Positions 1 through 7,596 of a stretch of DNA of 64,000 nt are shown here, in pieces (position 1 is the first letter of the stretch; each line of letters begins with the position of its first letter). A program made the position numbers and the translations under genes. Below the pieces are notes generated by a model. The model saw only the letters and a program-made list of their open reading frames with translations. It was not told where the DNA came from and made no database searches. The stretch is from assembly GCF_030767025.1 (NCBI RefSeq), contig NZ_JASITE010000009.1, positions 62,001-126,000 on the forward strand. The letters are read 5' to 3'. Source of the stretch: Nocardia sp. CC227C (GTDB taxonomy: Bacteria > Actinomycetota > Actinomycetes > Mycobacteriales > Mycobacteriaceae).

Positions 1-75
1 TTCCTGGCGTCGGACCGCACCCGAACCATGACCGGAACAATCGCCAACCTGTCGGCTGGCGCACTCGTCGACTGA
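1..75 (+). CDS. Short-chain dehydrogenase/reductase, C-terminal end only
   Basis: The window opens inside a gene. The first 24 codons in frame 1, up to a TGA at 73-75, read FLASDRTRTMTGTIANLSAG and a short tail. This matches the usual SDR ending, FLASD...MTGT...N...GG..VD, which closes the Rossmann fold and the substrate pocket. Substrate and length cannot be told because the catalytic part lies outside the window. The family assignment rests on this tail alone. Confidence 0.6.
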   Translation, partial: FLASDRTRTMTGTIANLSAGALVD

Positions 76-353
76 ACTGCCGGGCGTATCGCACCGCCCG
101 GCCTGCGGTCGCGGTATGAGCGAAGGAGCTGGCGCACGACCGAGTTGCCAGCGGTCGCCCTCATTGTGGACTCCTCAGCCCCGCGTCGCCCAATGTCCAA
201 CACGGAAACCAGAAACTGGGTCGCGCCCCGAACGAAAATCCAGGGCAGACCACGGTCGGAAACCAACCGGTGGGGCACCGGTTGACATGGCACGCGATCG
301 TTCAGCAGTCCCCTGTGGACGTGACAAGATCCCGAGGACCGGTTCGAACAGAG

Positions 354-1103
354 GTGAACAACCCACTCGCTCGGCTGCTCACCACGATCGCCCACGGCCT
401 GGCCGAGAGTATCCAGGAGCTGTCCAAGGGCTACCACAGCTTGGGATTCGCTCGAACAACCGAGCACGCCGCCCGGAGGCTTGCCGACGTCGACAGGATC
501 GGACTTCCGCATTTCGAGCCGAGCCCGACGGAAGTCGCGGCACGAAGGCTCGATGGTGACGTGAAACCACTCGGGGGAGGAGTCAGCGCAACCTTCCTCG
601 GGCGTTCGGCGGGTGGAGCCCGCAGTGTCTACAAATCGGGTCACCTCGAGACGCTACCGGGCGTGTTCCCCGATCTTCCGCTGCGCTTCGGCATTCCGCG
701 CGGGGCCGGACACCTCGCCTCCCAGATCTGGGCGTATTCCACCCCGAGCCACCCCAAGGCCGCTCAGCTGCGGCTGCCACGCGAGGACTGGTGGAAGAAG
801 AAGACCATGGACGAGTTGCGGCGTCTGAACGACCGCTACCCGAAGATCCAACGCGAGCAGATGGCGGTCCTGGACTACGTCATCGGCAACACCGATCGTC
901 ACTGGGGCAACTACCGCACCGGCCGCGACGGCGCCATCGTGGCCATCGACCACGGCCTGTCGTTTCCGGAAGCACCCGATTCGCGTTCCGGCATTCGCTC
1001 CGACTTCGTCAAGGAGTTCCGCAACATCGCCCTGAGCGAGGAAATGATGACGAAGGTCGAAGCGGTCGACCTAGCTAGTGGGGTCTGCCAGCTCCAGCCG
1101 TAG
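354..1103 (+). pseudogene. Damaged phosphatidylinositol 3/4-kinase-like protein
   Basis: The C-terminal half carries a PI3/4-kinase-like catalytic loop, DYVIGNTDRHWGNY, followed by an activation segment AIDHGLSFPE. A possible ATP-site lysine lies in VYKSGH. In related bacterial kinases the two regions are separated by more hinge sequence than here, and the protein should continue well past the activation loop. Here it ends soon after KVEAVD and runs into the region of an IS630 remnant at about 1075. GTG 354 is taken as start; GTG 321 and GTG 270 are in frame. The gene appears truncated at its 3' end and perhaps internally deleted, so kinase activity is doubtful. The substrate is unknown. Confidence 0.5.
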
Positions 1104-1440
1104 GCAGCAGCGATACCTCTTTGAGCCTGTCGAAGATGCGGGAACGGCGGCCGAACACGGTCTTGATCCTGGCCTGAGTCCAGCGCTGGACGGGACAGCC
1201 GTGCACGAGCGCACCCTTGGCCAACTCCTCTTCGAGCAACCGCGAACTGCTCGATGGACAGCCACGGAAGCGGGGCGGCCCCACGGACCGCAACGCCGTG
1301 GGACCACCGGCGTCGAAGTCACGCTGCCAACCCGATCGCCCTCGCGTACTGCACTCTCCTGGCGTACCGCACCACACCCCGACCAGTTCCGAGCCTCGCG
1401 ATACAGCGACTTCGATCTCGAGTATGCCGAATGATTCCAT
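1075..1440 (-). mobile_element. IS630-type transposase N-terminal remnant
   Basis: The reverse strand encodes a degenerate winged-helix region. It includes GGPTALRSVGPP, then LLEEELAKGALVHG and VQRWTQARIKTVFGRR. These match the N-terminal pattern of IS630-family transposases (W...GG..ALRSKGP, LE.EL..G...HGW, QRWTLARI). The reading frame ends shortly after this, and no DDE catalytic domain or inverted repeats are seen. It overlaps the broken end of the kinase-like gene, so it probably marks the old insertion or deletion that truncated that gene. Family assignment is by pattern recognition only. Confidence 0.6.
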
Positions 1441-1485
1441 TCACTGAGGACGGGGCTCTGCGGCACACCGGACTTTGCAGCCAAC

Positions 1486-1522
1486 TAGGTAGGTGGCCCG
1501 TATAGGTAGGCGCGTAGGTAGA
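1486..1522. repeat. Three TAGGTAG direct repeats upstream of the tryptophan cluster
   Basis: TAGGTAGG occurs at 1486-1493 and 1503-1510, and TAGGTAGA at 1515-1522. They lie in the 270-base gap between the IS remnant and the first dioxygenase gene. Iterated short motifs ahead of an operon can be activator binding sites, but no regulator gene is present beside the cluster. The rest of the gap shows no gene. Confidence 0.4.
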
Positions 1523-1710
1523 GGTTGCACAGGCACGGATGCGAGCCGTTTCTGATTACCCAATGATTACTGCTCGTCAGCTAACGGAGAGCGATCGACC
1601 ATCTCGTTGATCTGCCCAACGCTGATCAATAGGGTCTCCACGAAACCCGGGTAGAACAATAGCTATACCAGTGCACCAGCATCGATTCTTCACAGCATTG
1701 ACAGGCGACC

Positions 1711-2442
1711 ATGAATGATTACTCGCAACCTATTTTGAATGGCTTCGGCGACACGGATTATGCGCGATATATGCGGACTGGTGAGCTGCTGGCATTGCAG
1801 CGTGGCCCCGACGATGTCGTGCACCACGACGAGATCATGTTTCAGACGGTTCATCAGGTCACCGAGCTGTGGCTGAAGCTCGCCGACATCGAGCTTCGCC
1901 GTGCGATGACCGCGATCGATGACCGTGATCTGCGCTACGCGCACGCGTTGTTGCGGCGTGCGGTCACGGCGGTCGGCTTCGTGACCGCCGAACTGAGCAT
2001 GCTACAGCACCTCGATCCCTGGACATTTCAGCAGATTCGGGTGGCGTTGGGCCATGGGTCGGGCTTCGAATCCCCCGGCTGGGCCGCGGTGCGGCGAACA
2101 TCGCAGGAACTCGCACGATGCGTCGATGCGCTGATCCGTGACGACGGTATCGACCTCGTCACCGTGTACAAAGAAGACGCGCGCTCCGATGTCTACGAGC
2201 TGATGGAGGCATTGATCGACTGGGACGAGGCGCTGGGGCTCTGGCGGGCGCGGCATTTCAAACTCACCGTTCGAATTATCGGCCATACCGCGGTGGGCAC
2301 CAAGGGAACCCCTGTCGAGTCGCTGGCCGCTTTGCTGAATCGTCAATATTTTCCGGAGCTGTGGCGAATACGAAGCCTGCTGACCGAACAGGGCCCGTTG
2401 GCATCGGACCGTTCGCGTAGCGGAACCCAGCGGCAAGACTGA
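1711..2442 (+). CDS. Tryptophan 2,3-dioxygenase family protein
   Basis: The protein has 243 residues, a little short for a family of about 280. It keeps the core pattern of heme tryptophan 2,3-dioxygenase. HDEIMFQTVHQ with distal His48 is followed by TELWLKL, then GSGFES (usually SGFQS), then a proximal heme-ligand His182 in WRARHFKLTVRIIG. The glycine-rich lid is GTKGTP. The family opens the indole ring of L-tryptophan with O2 to give N-formylkynurenine in the cytoplasm. The gene opens a four-gene run. The next gene starts 8 bases after its stop, so supply of a kynurenine-type precursor to the cluster is likely. A tryptophan analogue as substrate cannot be excluded. Confidence 0.85.
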   Translation: MNDYSQPILNGFGDTDYARYMRTGELLALQRGPDDVVHHDEIMFQTVHQVTELWLKLADIELRRAMTAIDDRDLRYAHALLRRAVTAVGFVTAELSMLQHLDPWTFQQIRVALGHGSGFESPGWAAVRRTSQELARCVDALIRDDGIDLVTVYKEDARSDVYELMEALIDWDEALGLWRARHFKLTVRIIGHTAVGTKGTPVESLAALLNRQYFPELWRIRSLLTEQGPLASDRSRSGTQRQD

Positions 2443-2450
2443 TAGTCGCC

Positions 2451-3572
2451 GTGGAAACCAGTCGCGAGTTTCGGGAGCACTTTCCGTCGATCCACGAGTC
2501 CGCGTACTTCGCTACCTGCAGCCTGGGCGCGTACTCCATCGGTCTCGAAGAAGCCATCGGCCAGATGCTGGCCGAGATGAGGGAGCCAGCTCTGGCATGG
2601 GGTGCGTTCGAGCGCGGTGTTTCGGCTCTTCGCCGGTCCGTCGGCTCCTTTCTTGGCACGGATGCCGATCGGGTGGCGATCGTTCCCAATGCCACGATCG
2701 GTGCCTACCAGGTCGCGACATCGATCGACTGGCGGAAGCGGCCGAAAATCGTCACCTGCGCGGCGGAGTTCCCTTCCATCACCAGGATCTGGCGTGCCCA
2801 GGCCGTACGCGGGGCCATTACCTCGGTTATCCCCGACGACACGTCGATAGAGATGCTGACCGCCAACTACCTGGCGTCGATCGACCAGTACACGGGTCTT
2901 GTCTCCATCCCGGCCTGCGGCTATCTGTACGGGCAGCGCTTTCCGGTGCGTGAGATAGCCGAGGCTGCGCATCGCGCCGGTTCGCAGGTATTCGTCGATG
3001 CATTCCAATTGGTCGGCGCGGAGCCCATGGCACCGATTACCGCCGTCGCTGACCACATGGTCTTCGGGTTCTCGAAGTACCTGCTCGGCCTGCCGGGGGC
3101 GGCGGTGCTGTACTCCGCTGATCCGGAACCTGAAGGGCCCGCCCCGGTGCTCACCGGCTGGATGGGCGCGCCCGACCCGTTCGGGCGCGATGCCGCATTG
3201 TTGACCTATAGCGACACCGCCCGCCGATACGAGACGGGGACACCCGCGATACCCGCTGTCTACGCCGCCATTTCCGGCCTGCGACTGCTGGAGCGGATAC
3301 CAGCGACAGCGATCCGCGACCATATCCGAACACTGACCGAGGCCGCCGCCTCATCCCTGTATGGCGCTGGGTACCAGGTGTGTTCGCCTCGGTCGCCACA
3401 TCAGCGTGGACCGATGATCGCGGTGCGGCACCCGAATGCGCACGCGCTGGCCGAAGCTCTGCAGCAGCAGCGAATCGTGACCAGCCCGCGGGCCGACACG
3501 GTGCGGTTCGCCTTCCACTATTACAACACCAGCGATGACATCGATCGACTCGCTGCCGCACTTCAGGACTGA
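2451..3572 (+). CDS. Kynureninase-like class V aminotransferase-fold PLP enzyme
   Basis: A 373-residue fold-type I PLP enzyme. Asp183 in FVDAFQ should hold the pyridine nitrogen. Lys209 in FGFSKYLLGLPGAA is the likely Schiff-base lysine and resembles the YKYLNGGPGAP site of kynureninases. The later GWMGAPDPF and RRYETGTPAIPA segments match the GW.G..DPF and RR.E.GTP regions of kynureninase-like proteins. Kynureninase cleaves kynurenine to anthranilate and alanine. Paired with the upstream dioxygenase this would give an anthranilate-type unit, although no formamidase gene is present. The GTG start lies 8 bases after the upstream stop. Cysteine lyase or desulfurase-like chemistry is the main alternative. 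Confidence 0.75.
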   Translation: METSREFREHFPSIHESAYFATCSLGAYSIGLEEAIGQMLAEMREPALAWGAFERGVSALRRSVGSFLGTDADRVAIVPNATIGAYQVATSIDWRKRPKIVTCAAEFPSITRIWRAQAVRGAITSVIPDDTSIEMLTANYLASIDQYTGLVSIPACGYLYGQRFPVREIAEAAHRAGSQVFVDAFQLVGAEPMAPITAVADHMVFGFSKYLLGLPGAAVLYSADPEPEGPAPVLTGWMGAPDPFGRDAALLTYSDTARRYETGTPAIPAVYAAISGLRLLERIPATAIRDHIRTLTEAAASSLYGAGYQVCSPRSPHQRGPMIAVRHPNAHALAEALQQQRIVTSPRADTVRFAFHYYNTSDDIDRLAAALQD

Positions 3573-3576
3573 AACA

Positions 3577-4788
3577 ATGGATCTCCGCGCTGCGTATCAA
3601 GACCCGAATGCGTTCCCCTACGACGACGTCGTCGCCCAATATCGGACGGTAGGAAAACACTTCGTCCCCGAATCGCTACTGCACGAGCTACACCAGCTGC
3701 GCATGCTGCTACGCGCCGTACGCGGACCGTCGACGGCCGAATTGCGACGTTTCCTGGATGTCGTCTTGGACAAATGGGATTCCCGCTACGACTACACGAC
3801 CTATCTGGCACTGCCCATACTGCCCTTGCCGGACCCCGAGGCCGTCGATCCGAGCCCAGGCGACCTGGCTCGAGTACACGCCGGCCAAAACCGGCTGCTG
3901 CTCCTCCTTCTCGCGGACCTCATTGCGTTCGAACTGGATGCCGCCGCAGGACGCACGATGCTGCTTCCAGGACTTCGACCGCCGACAGCGCTGGTTGCCA
4001 AGCGATGTCGGCTGGCCCTGCGCGCCGCGCTACCCGCGCTGCGACGGCGCGGGATCATCGGCGACACACACGCCGTCGAACCCGCCGACCTGCCGAGGTT
4101 GACCTCGCTGATCACCGACGAGGCCGACCGCCGCATGCTCGCCACGACCATGCTCCCGGTCTACACACTCCACGACGAATACCTGTTCATCCGGGTACTG
4201 CAATCATATGAATCCGCGTTCGCCGTCATCGCCGCGTACCTGCGCGCGGCGATCTTCGCCACGGCGACCAATCGTCTGCTCGACGCCGCCACCTGTGTCA
4301 CTATGGCCGGACAGGTTCTGATCGACTCACGCGCTCTCTTTTCATTGTTGGGCACGATGCAGCCACAGGCATTCCTCGAGTTTCGGAAGTTCACCGAGGG
4401 GGCCAGTGCGATCCAGTCCCAGAACTACAAAATCGTCGAGTCACTGTGCCGCGCACCCGATCCCGACCGTCTGCGATCGACCGCGTACGAGTCGGTGCCC
4501 GAGGTCAAACGGCTCGTCCATGATGGACAGCTCAGCCTCGAACAAGCGTTGCGTACCGCGCGCGAGCAGTTTTCCGTCGCTTCCGGTTCGGAGCAGGAAT
4601 TGGTCGACAGCATGGCCGCCCTGTCCAGGCAGGTACGGAGTTGGCGCAGAACCCATCACAGCCTTGCCGTGCGAATGCTGGGAACGAAAACGGGAACCGG
4701 TTACACCGAGGGAACCCCCTATCTCGCCCATGCCCAAACCATTCCACTGTTCAAACTTGCAGGTGACGAACACACACAAACGAATTGA
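3577..4788 (+). CDS. Divergent tryptophan dioxygenase-superfamily heme protein
   Basis: A 403-residue protein with a long N-terminal extension. Its C-terminal half follows the tryptophan dioxygenase pattern: HDEYLFIRVLQSYESAF, then FLEFRKFTEGASAIQSQNYK, then THHSLAVRMLGTKTGTGYTEG. His360 aligns with the proximal heme ligand, and KTGTG matches the family lid. The distal histidine of the F...HQ motif is replaced (VLQ instead of VHQ), so ordinary indole-ring dioxygenation is not assured. Relatives of this superfamily in natural-product clusters, such as PrnB and MarE, do different oxidations. ATG 3577 lies 4 bases after the upstream stop. Heme binding is inferred, and the reaction is unknown. 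Confidence 0.75.
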   Translation: MDLRAAYQDPNAFPYDDVVAQYRTVGKHFVPESLLHELHQLRMLLRAVRGPSTAELRRFLDVVLDKWDSRYDYTTYLALPILPLPDPEAVDPSPGDLARVHAGQNRLLLLLLADLIAFELDAAAGRTMLLPGLRPPTALVAKRCRLALRAALPALRRRGIIGDTHAVEPADLPRLTSLITDEADRRMLATTMLPVYTLHDEYLFIRVLQSYESAFAVIAAYLRAAIFATATNRLLDAATCVTMAGQVLIDSRALFSLLGTMQPQAFLEFRKFTEGASAIQSQNYKIVESLCRAPDPDRLRSTAYESVPEVKRLVHDGQLSLEQALRTAREQFSVASGSEQELVDSMAALSRQVRSWRRTHHSLAVRMLGTKTGTGYTEGTPYLAHAQTIPLFKLAGDEHTQTN

Positions 4789-4817
4789 CGACATGCCGCC
4801 GCAGAAGGGAAGACAAC

Positions 4818-6323
4818 ATGCAGAAGACATTTCCGGGCGGAACCGGACCGGTAGATTATGACGTCGTTGTCGTCGGGGGTGGACCTGCGGGCTCTACGAC
4901 GGCGACTCTCGTCGCCCAGGACGGGCACCGCGTCCTGCTGCTGGAAAAGGAACAGTTTCCGCGGTACCAGATCGGGGAATCATTGCTCCCCGCGACGATT
5001 CACGGCATCTGTCGCCTCCTCGGCGTATCCGAGGAGCTGGCCGAAGCCGGGTTCACCACCAAGCGGGGCGGAAGCTTCCGCTGGGGTCGAAATCCCAACG
5101 TCTGGACATTCGCGTTCTCTGTGTCACCGCAACTCGCGGGTCCCGCCGACTACGCATTTCAAGTCGAGCGGATGAAATTCGACAAGATCCTACTCGACAA
5201 CGCGTCCCGCTGTGGCGTGACCGTACGATATCGATGCCAGGCGGTGGAGGTCCTACGCGAAGGCGACCGTGTCACCGGTGTTCTGTACACCGACGATACC
5301 GGCGTGGAACGCGTAACCACCAGCAAGTGGCTCATCGACGCATCCGGCAACACCAGCCGTCTGCGCGACAGCGTGGGAGGCCACCGGTCGATGTCGCCGG
5401 ATTTCCGCAGTGTCGCACTGTTCGGATACTTCGCCGGCGGCAAGCGCCTACCGGCACCCAACTCGGGCAACATCCTGTCCGCGTCCTTCCCCAGCGGCTG
5501 GATCTGGTACATCCCCCTGGCACGCGATCTCACCAGTGTGGGAGTCGTCGTCCGCAGTGACCACGTCCATCGCCTCCATGGTGACAAACGAGCCGCCTAC
5601 CACCAAATGATCGCTGAGTGTCCGATCGTGCACGACTACCTGAAGGGAGTTCCGCCCGCCACGACACCTCCCTACGACCGCCTGCGCACGCGCAGAGACT
5701 ACTCGTATCACCATACGACGTTGTGGTCACCGGGGATGGCCTTGGTCGGCGACGCCGCAATGTTCGTCGACCCGGTCATATCAACCGGCGTACACCTCGC
5801 GACCTACGGCGGCCTGCTCGCCGCGCGGGCCGTCAATACGGCGCTGGCCGGCGACATCGAAGAAGCGGCATGCTTCGCCGAATACGAGGCGCGTATGCGC
5901 CGCGAGTACCGCAAAATCTACGATTTCCTCGTCGCGTTCTATGAAACACACGACGAGCAAGCCTATTTCCGTGCAGCGCAGCACGTCACAGGCAGGACAG
6001 GCGACCCGCTCGAGGCATTCGTCGACCTCGTCGGCGGCATCGCCTCCCATGACAAGGCGCTACCCGACGGCTCGCCGCTGTCGGCCGACGCGAAGGACAT
6101 CGACGCCATAATCGGCCGCACCCACGACGACGGCGACGTCATCGGTTTACACCATGTGCCCGTGATAGCCGAGGCGCTCGGCGAGACCATCGCCATGCGG
6201 CAACTACGTCCCGGAAAGCCGGAGCACGACGGCAACCCACTGCTCGACCGTGGACTCGGTGTCTCCGCCGACGGACGCCGATGGACGATCCCGGCACGGG
6301 CTGTCGACACGCCCCCTACCTGA
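4818..6323 (+). CDS. FADH2-dependent halogenase
   Basis: A 501-residue flavoprotein. GGGPAG (residues 20-25) is the dinucleotide-binding loop, FPRYQIGESLLP follows, and Lys82 in FTTKRGG sits where halogenases place the lysine that receives HOCl. The hallmark WxWxIP appears as WIWYIP at 228-233, and DPVISTGVHLA starts at 318. Together these separate it from simple monooxygenases. Its layout resembles the pyrrole/phenol halogenase branch (CmlS, PltA, CndH types) more than PrnA-type tryptophan 7-halogenases. The start is ATG 4818, with GAAGGGAAG upstream. It needs reduced FAD, but no flavin reductase gene is nearby. It probably chlorinates or brominates an intermediate made by the three genes before it. 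Confidence 0.85.
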   Translation: MQKTFPGGTGPVDYDVVVVGGGPAGSTTATLVAQDGHRVLLLEKEQFPRYQIGESLLPATIHGICRLLGVSEELAEAGFTTKRGGSFRWGRNPNVWTFAFSVSPQLAGPADYAFQVERMKFDKILLDNASRCGVTVRYRCQAVEVLREGDRVTGVLYTDDTGVERVTTSKWLIDASGNTSRLRDSVGGHRSMSPDFRSVALFGYFAGGKRLPAPNSGNILSASFPSGWIWYIPLARDLTSVGVVVRSDHVHRLHGDKRAAYHQMIAECPIVHDYLKGVPPATTPPYDRLRTRRDYSYHHTTLWSPGMALVGDAAMFVDPVISTGVHLATYGGLLAARAVNTALAGDIEEAACFAEYEARMRREYRKIYDFLVAFYETHDEQAYFRAAQHVTGRTGDPLEAFVDLVGGIASHDKALPDGSPLSADAKDIDAIIGRTHDDGDVIGLHHVPVIAEALGETIAMRQLRPGKPEHDGNPLLDRGLGVSADGRRWTIPARAVDTPPT

Positions 6324-6423
6324 GCACCGGGGTTCTTCTCCCACGGTCGATCAGTACAGCACTCGCCGTCTAATCGAATATCCTCCGACCTCTCGGCGGT
6401 GCGAGTGTTCCAATTGAGGCTCG

Positions 6424-7263
6424 TTGAAGAAAGCACAGTTGATGCTGCTCGAGCTGCTCGAGCGAACGGCAAATGCAGTCACCCACATCGCTCAGATCAG
6501 TAACAGAACCCTATCGGATGCCGCTCATAGCACGGGCCATGCAGCCAGAGCATTGATACGCGGTGACCGCGATGCGTCGCAATCTTTTCCGGAGAAGGCG
6601 ACCGATACGTCAGGTGACCATGCCGAACCGTTCGTTACGGACTCGCCTCGAGGTGACCTTGACCACGACCCACCCGATTCGGATCCTGAACTGACCGCCC
6701 GATTTCGCCACGACTTCGGAATCAGCGCCGGTGCGGGTCATCCCAGCGAACTACCTGTGATGCTGCGCGGATTCGCGGCATTGCAGCAATTGAGGGATCG
6801 CTACGGCGATGCTATTACATTCCATGGCTCTCACTTGAGTTTGACCAGGTTAGAGCCGCGGCAAGCGACCTGGGGACTGGATCCACCGGTTCCCGACGGC
6901 GCTCCTGCAATCTGTGTGGACAAGGGATATGAGATTCCCGTGTTCATGAGTCTGTTCAAACGCTTGGGCGACCAGAACGTGAGGCTCGCGTATTTTACCG
7001 ACGACGTCGGCGAAGTCCACTACTACGTTGAAGGTATCCGTAGCGGCGCTATCGATACGGATTCCTTGATCGGTTTCGTTCATGTCTTGCCCAGAAAGGC
7101 CTTCACCGAAATAACGCTCCCCATCCCCGAGGGGTTCGACGGTCCTGGGAAGGACCACCAGCGGAACCCCGAGCTGCGCGCATTCGAACCCCTGAAGCCA
7201 CTGGCCATCGTTGAAGTCAGATTCTCAGATTTCCCCAGGCCTATCGAGTCTGATCCTCCGTGA
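6424..7263 (+). CDS. ADP-ribosyltransferase-like protein, possible toxin
   Basis: A 279-residue protein with a likely TTG start preceded by GAGG at 6415-6418; ATG 6442 is the alternative. The N-terminal 100 residues are low-complexity and helical, then Asp/Pro-rich. The C-terminal part has FHGSHLSLTRLEPRQ, then DGAPAICVDKGYEIPVFMSL. This resembles the HGS...LEPR...A..A...E.A.FMA pattern of small bacterial ADP-ribosyltransferase-fold domains; the resemblance is recognised by eye and is not proven. It lies 100 bases after the halogenase and just before a small disturbed gene and a metallopeptidase. The group looks like polymorphic-toxin material. No secretion signal is evident. Confidence 0.45.
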   Translation: MKKAQLMLLELLERTANAVTHIAQISNRTLSDAAHSTGHAARALIRGDRDASQSFPEKATDTSGDHAEPFVTDSPRGDLDHDPPDSDPELTARFRHDFGISAGAGHPSELPVMLRGFAALQQLRDRYGDAITFHGSHLSLTRLEPRQATWGLDPPVPDGAPAICVDKGYEIPVFMSLFKRLGDQNVRLAYFTDDVGEVHYYVEGIRSGAIDTDSLIGFVHVLPRKAFTEITLPIPEGFDGPGKDHQRNPELRAFEPLKPLAIVEVRFSDFPRPIESDPP

Positions 7264-7273
7264 GCTGTGGCGC

Positions 7274-7596
7274 GTGGTGAGGGCAAGTCGCCATACCCTG
7301 GTCGACGAAGGCATCGGCCAGGTTCGCACTATTCGGCTGAGCGATGCCGAATCAGTGGAGCCGCTGCTGCGGAGCTACATTTCCGACTCCTCGAAAGGGT
7401 CCTTAATGATGTATTCGAAGAAGTCCCACCGTGCCGTACCGGCGATCGCGACCTACAGCCTCCAGCTGACGAAACTGGATTCGGTGCCATCAGTGAACTA
7501 CATGCCCCGGAGGCAAGCGAGCACAAGGACAAGTGCCCTTCGCTGCATCTACACGGCCCGATCACCTGGACGTGGCTCGGACAGGATTTCGCGTGA
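7274..7596 (+). pseudogene. Small gene with probable frameshift between two toxin-like genes
   Basis: Coding character switches frame in this stretch. From about 7256 to 7375 the frame through 7274 has strong third-position GC and reads RTIRLSDAESVEPLLRSYIS. From about 7375 to 7596 the frame through 7267 looks coding, reading LLERVLNDVFEEVP and ending THGPITWTWLGQDFA-like in a TGA at 7594-7596. A single-base change near 7375-7390 would join them into one protein of roughly 107 residues. Its TGA overlaps the next gene's GTG start. An immunity or chaperone role is suggested only by position. A 109-residue ORF from GTG 7267 is the unbroken alternative. Confidence 0.4.

Noticed and set aside
116..559. 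Plus-strand frame of 147 codons at the left end
   Set aside because: Arg/Pro-rich shadow of the kinase-like gene with no motif.
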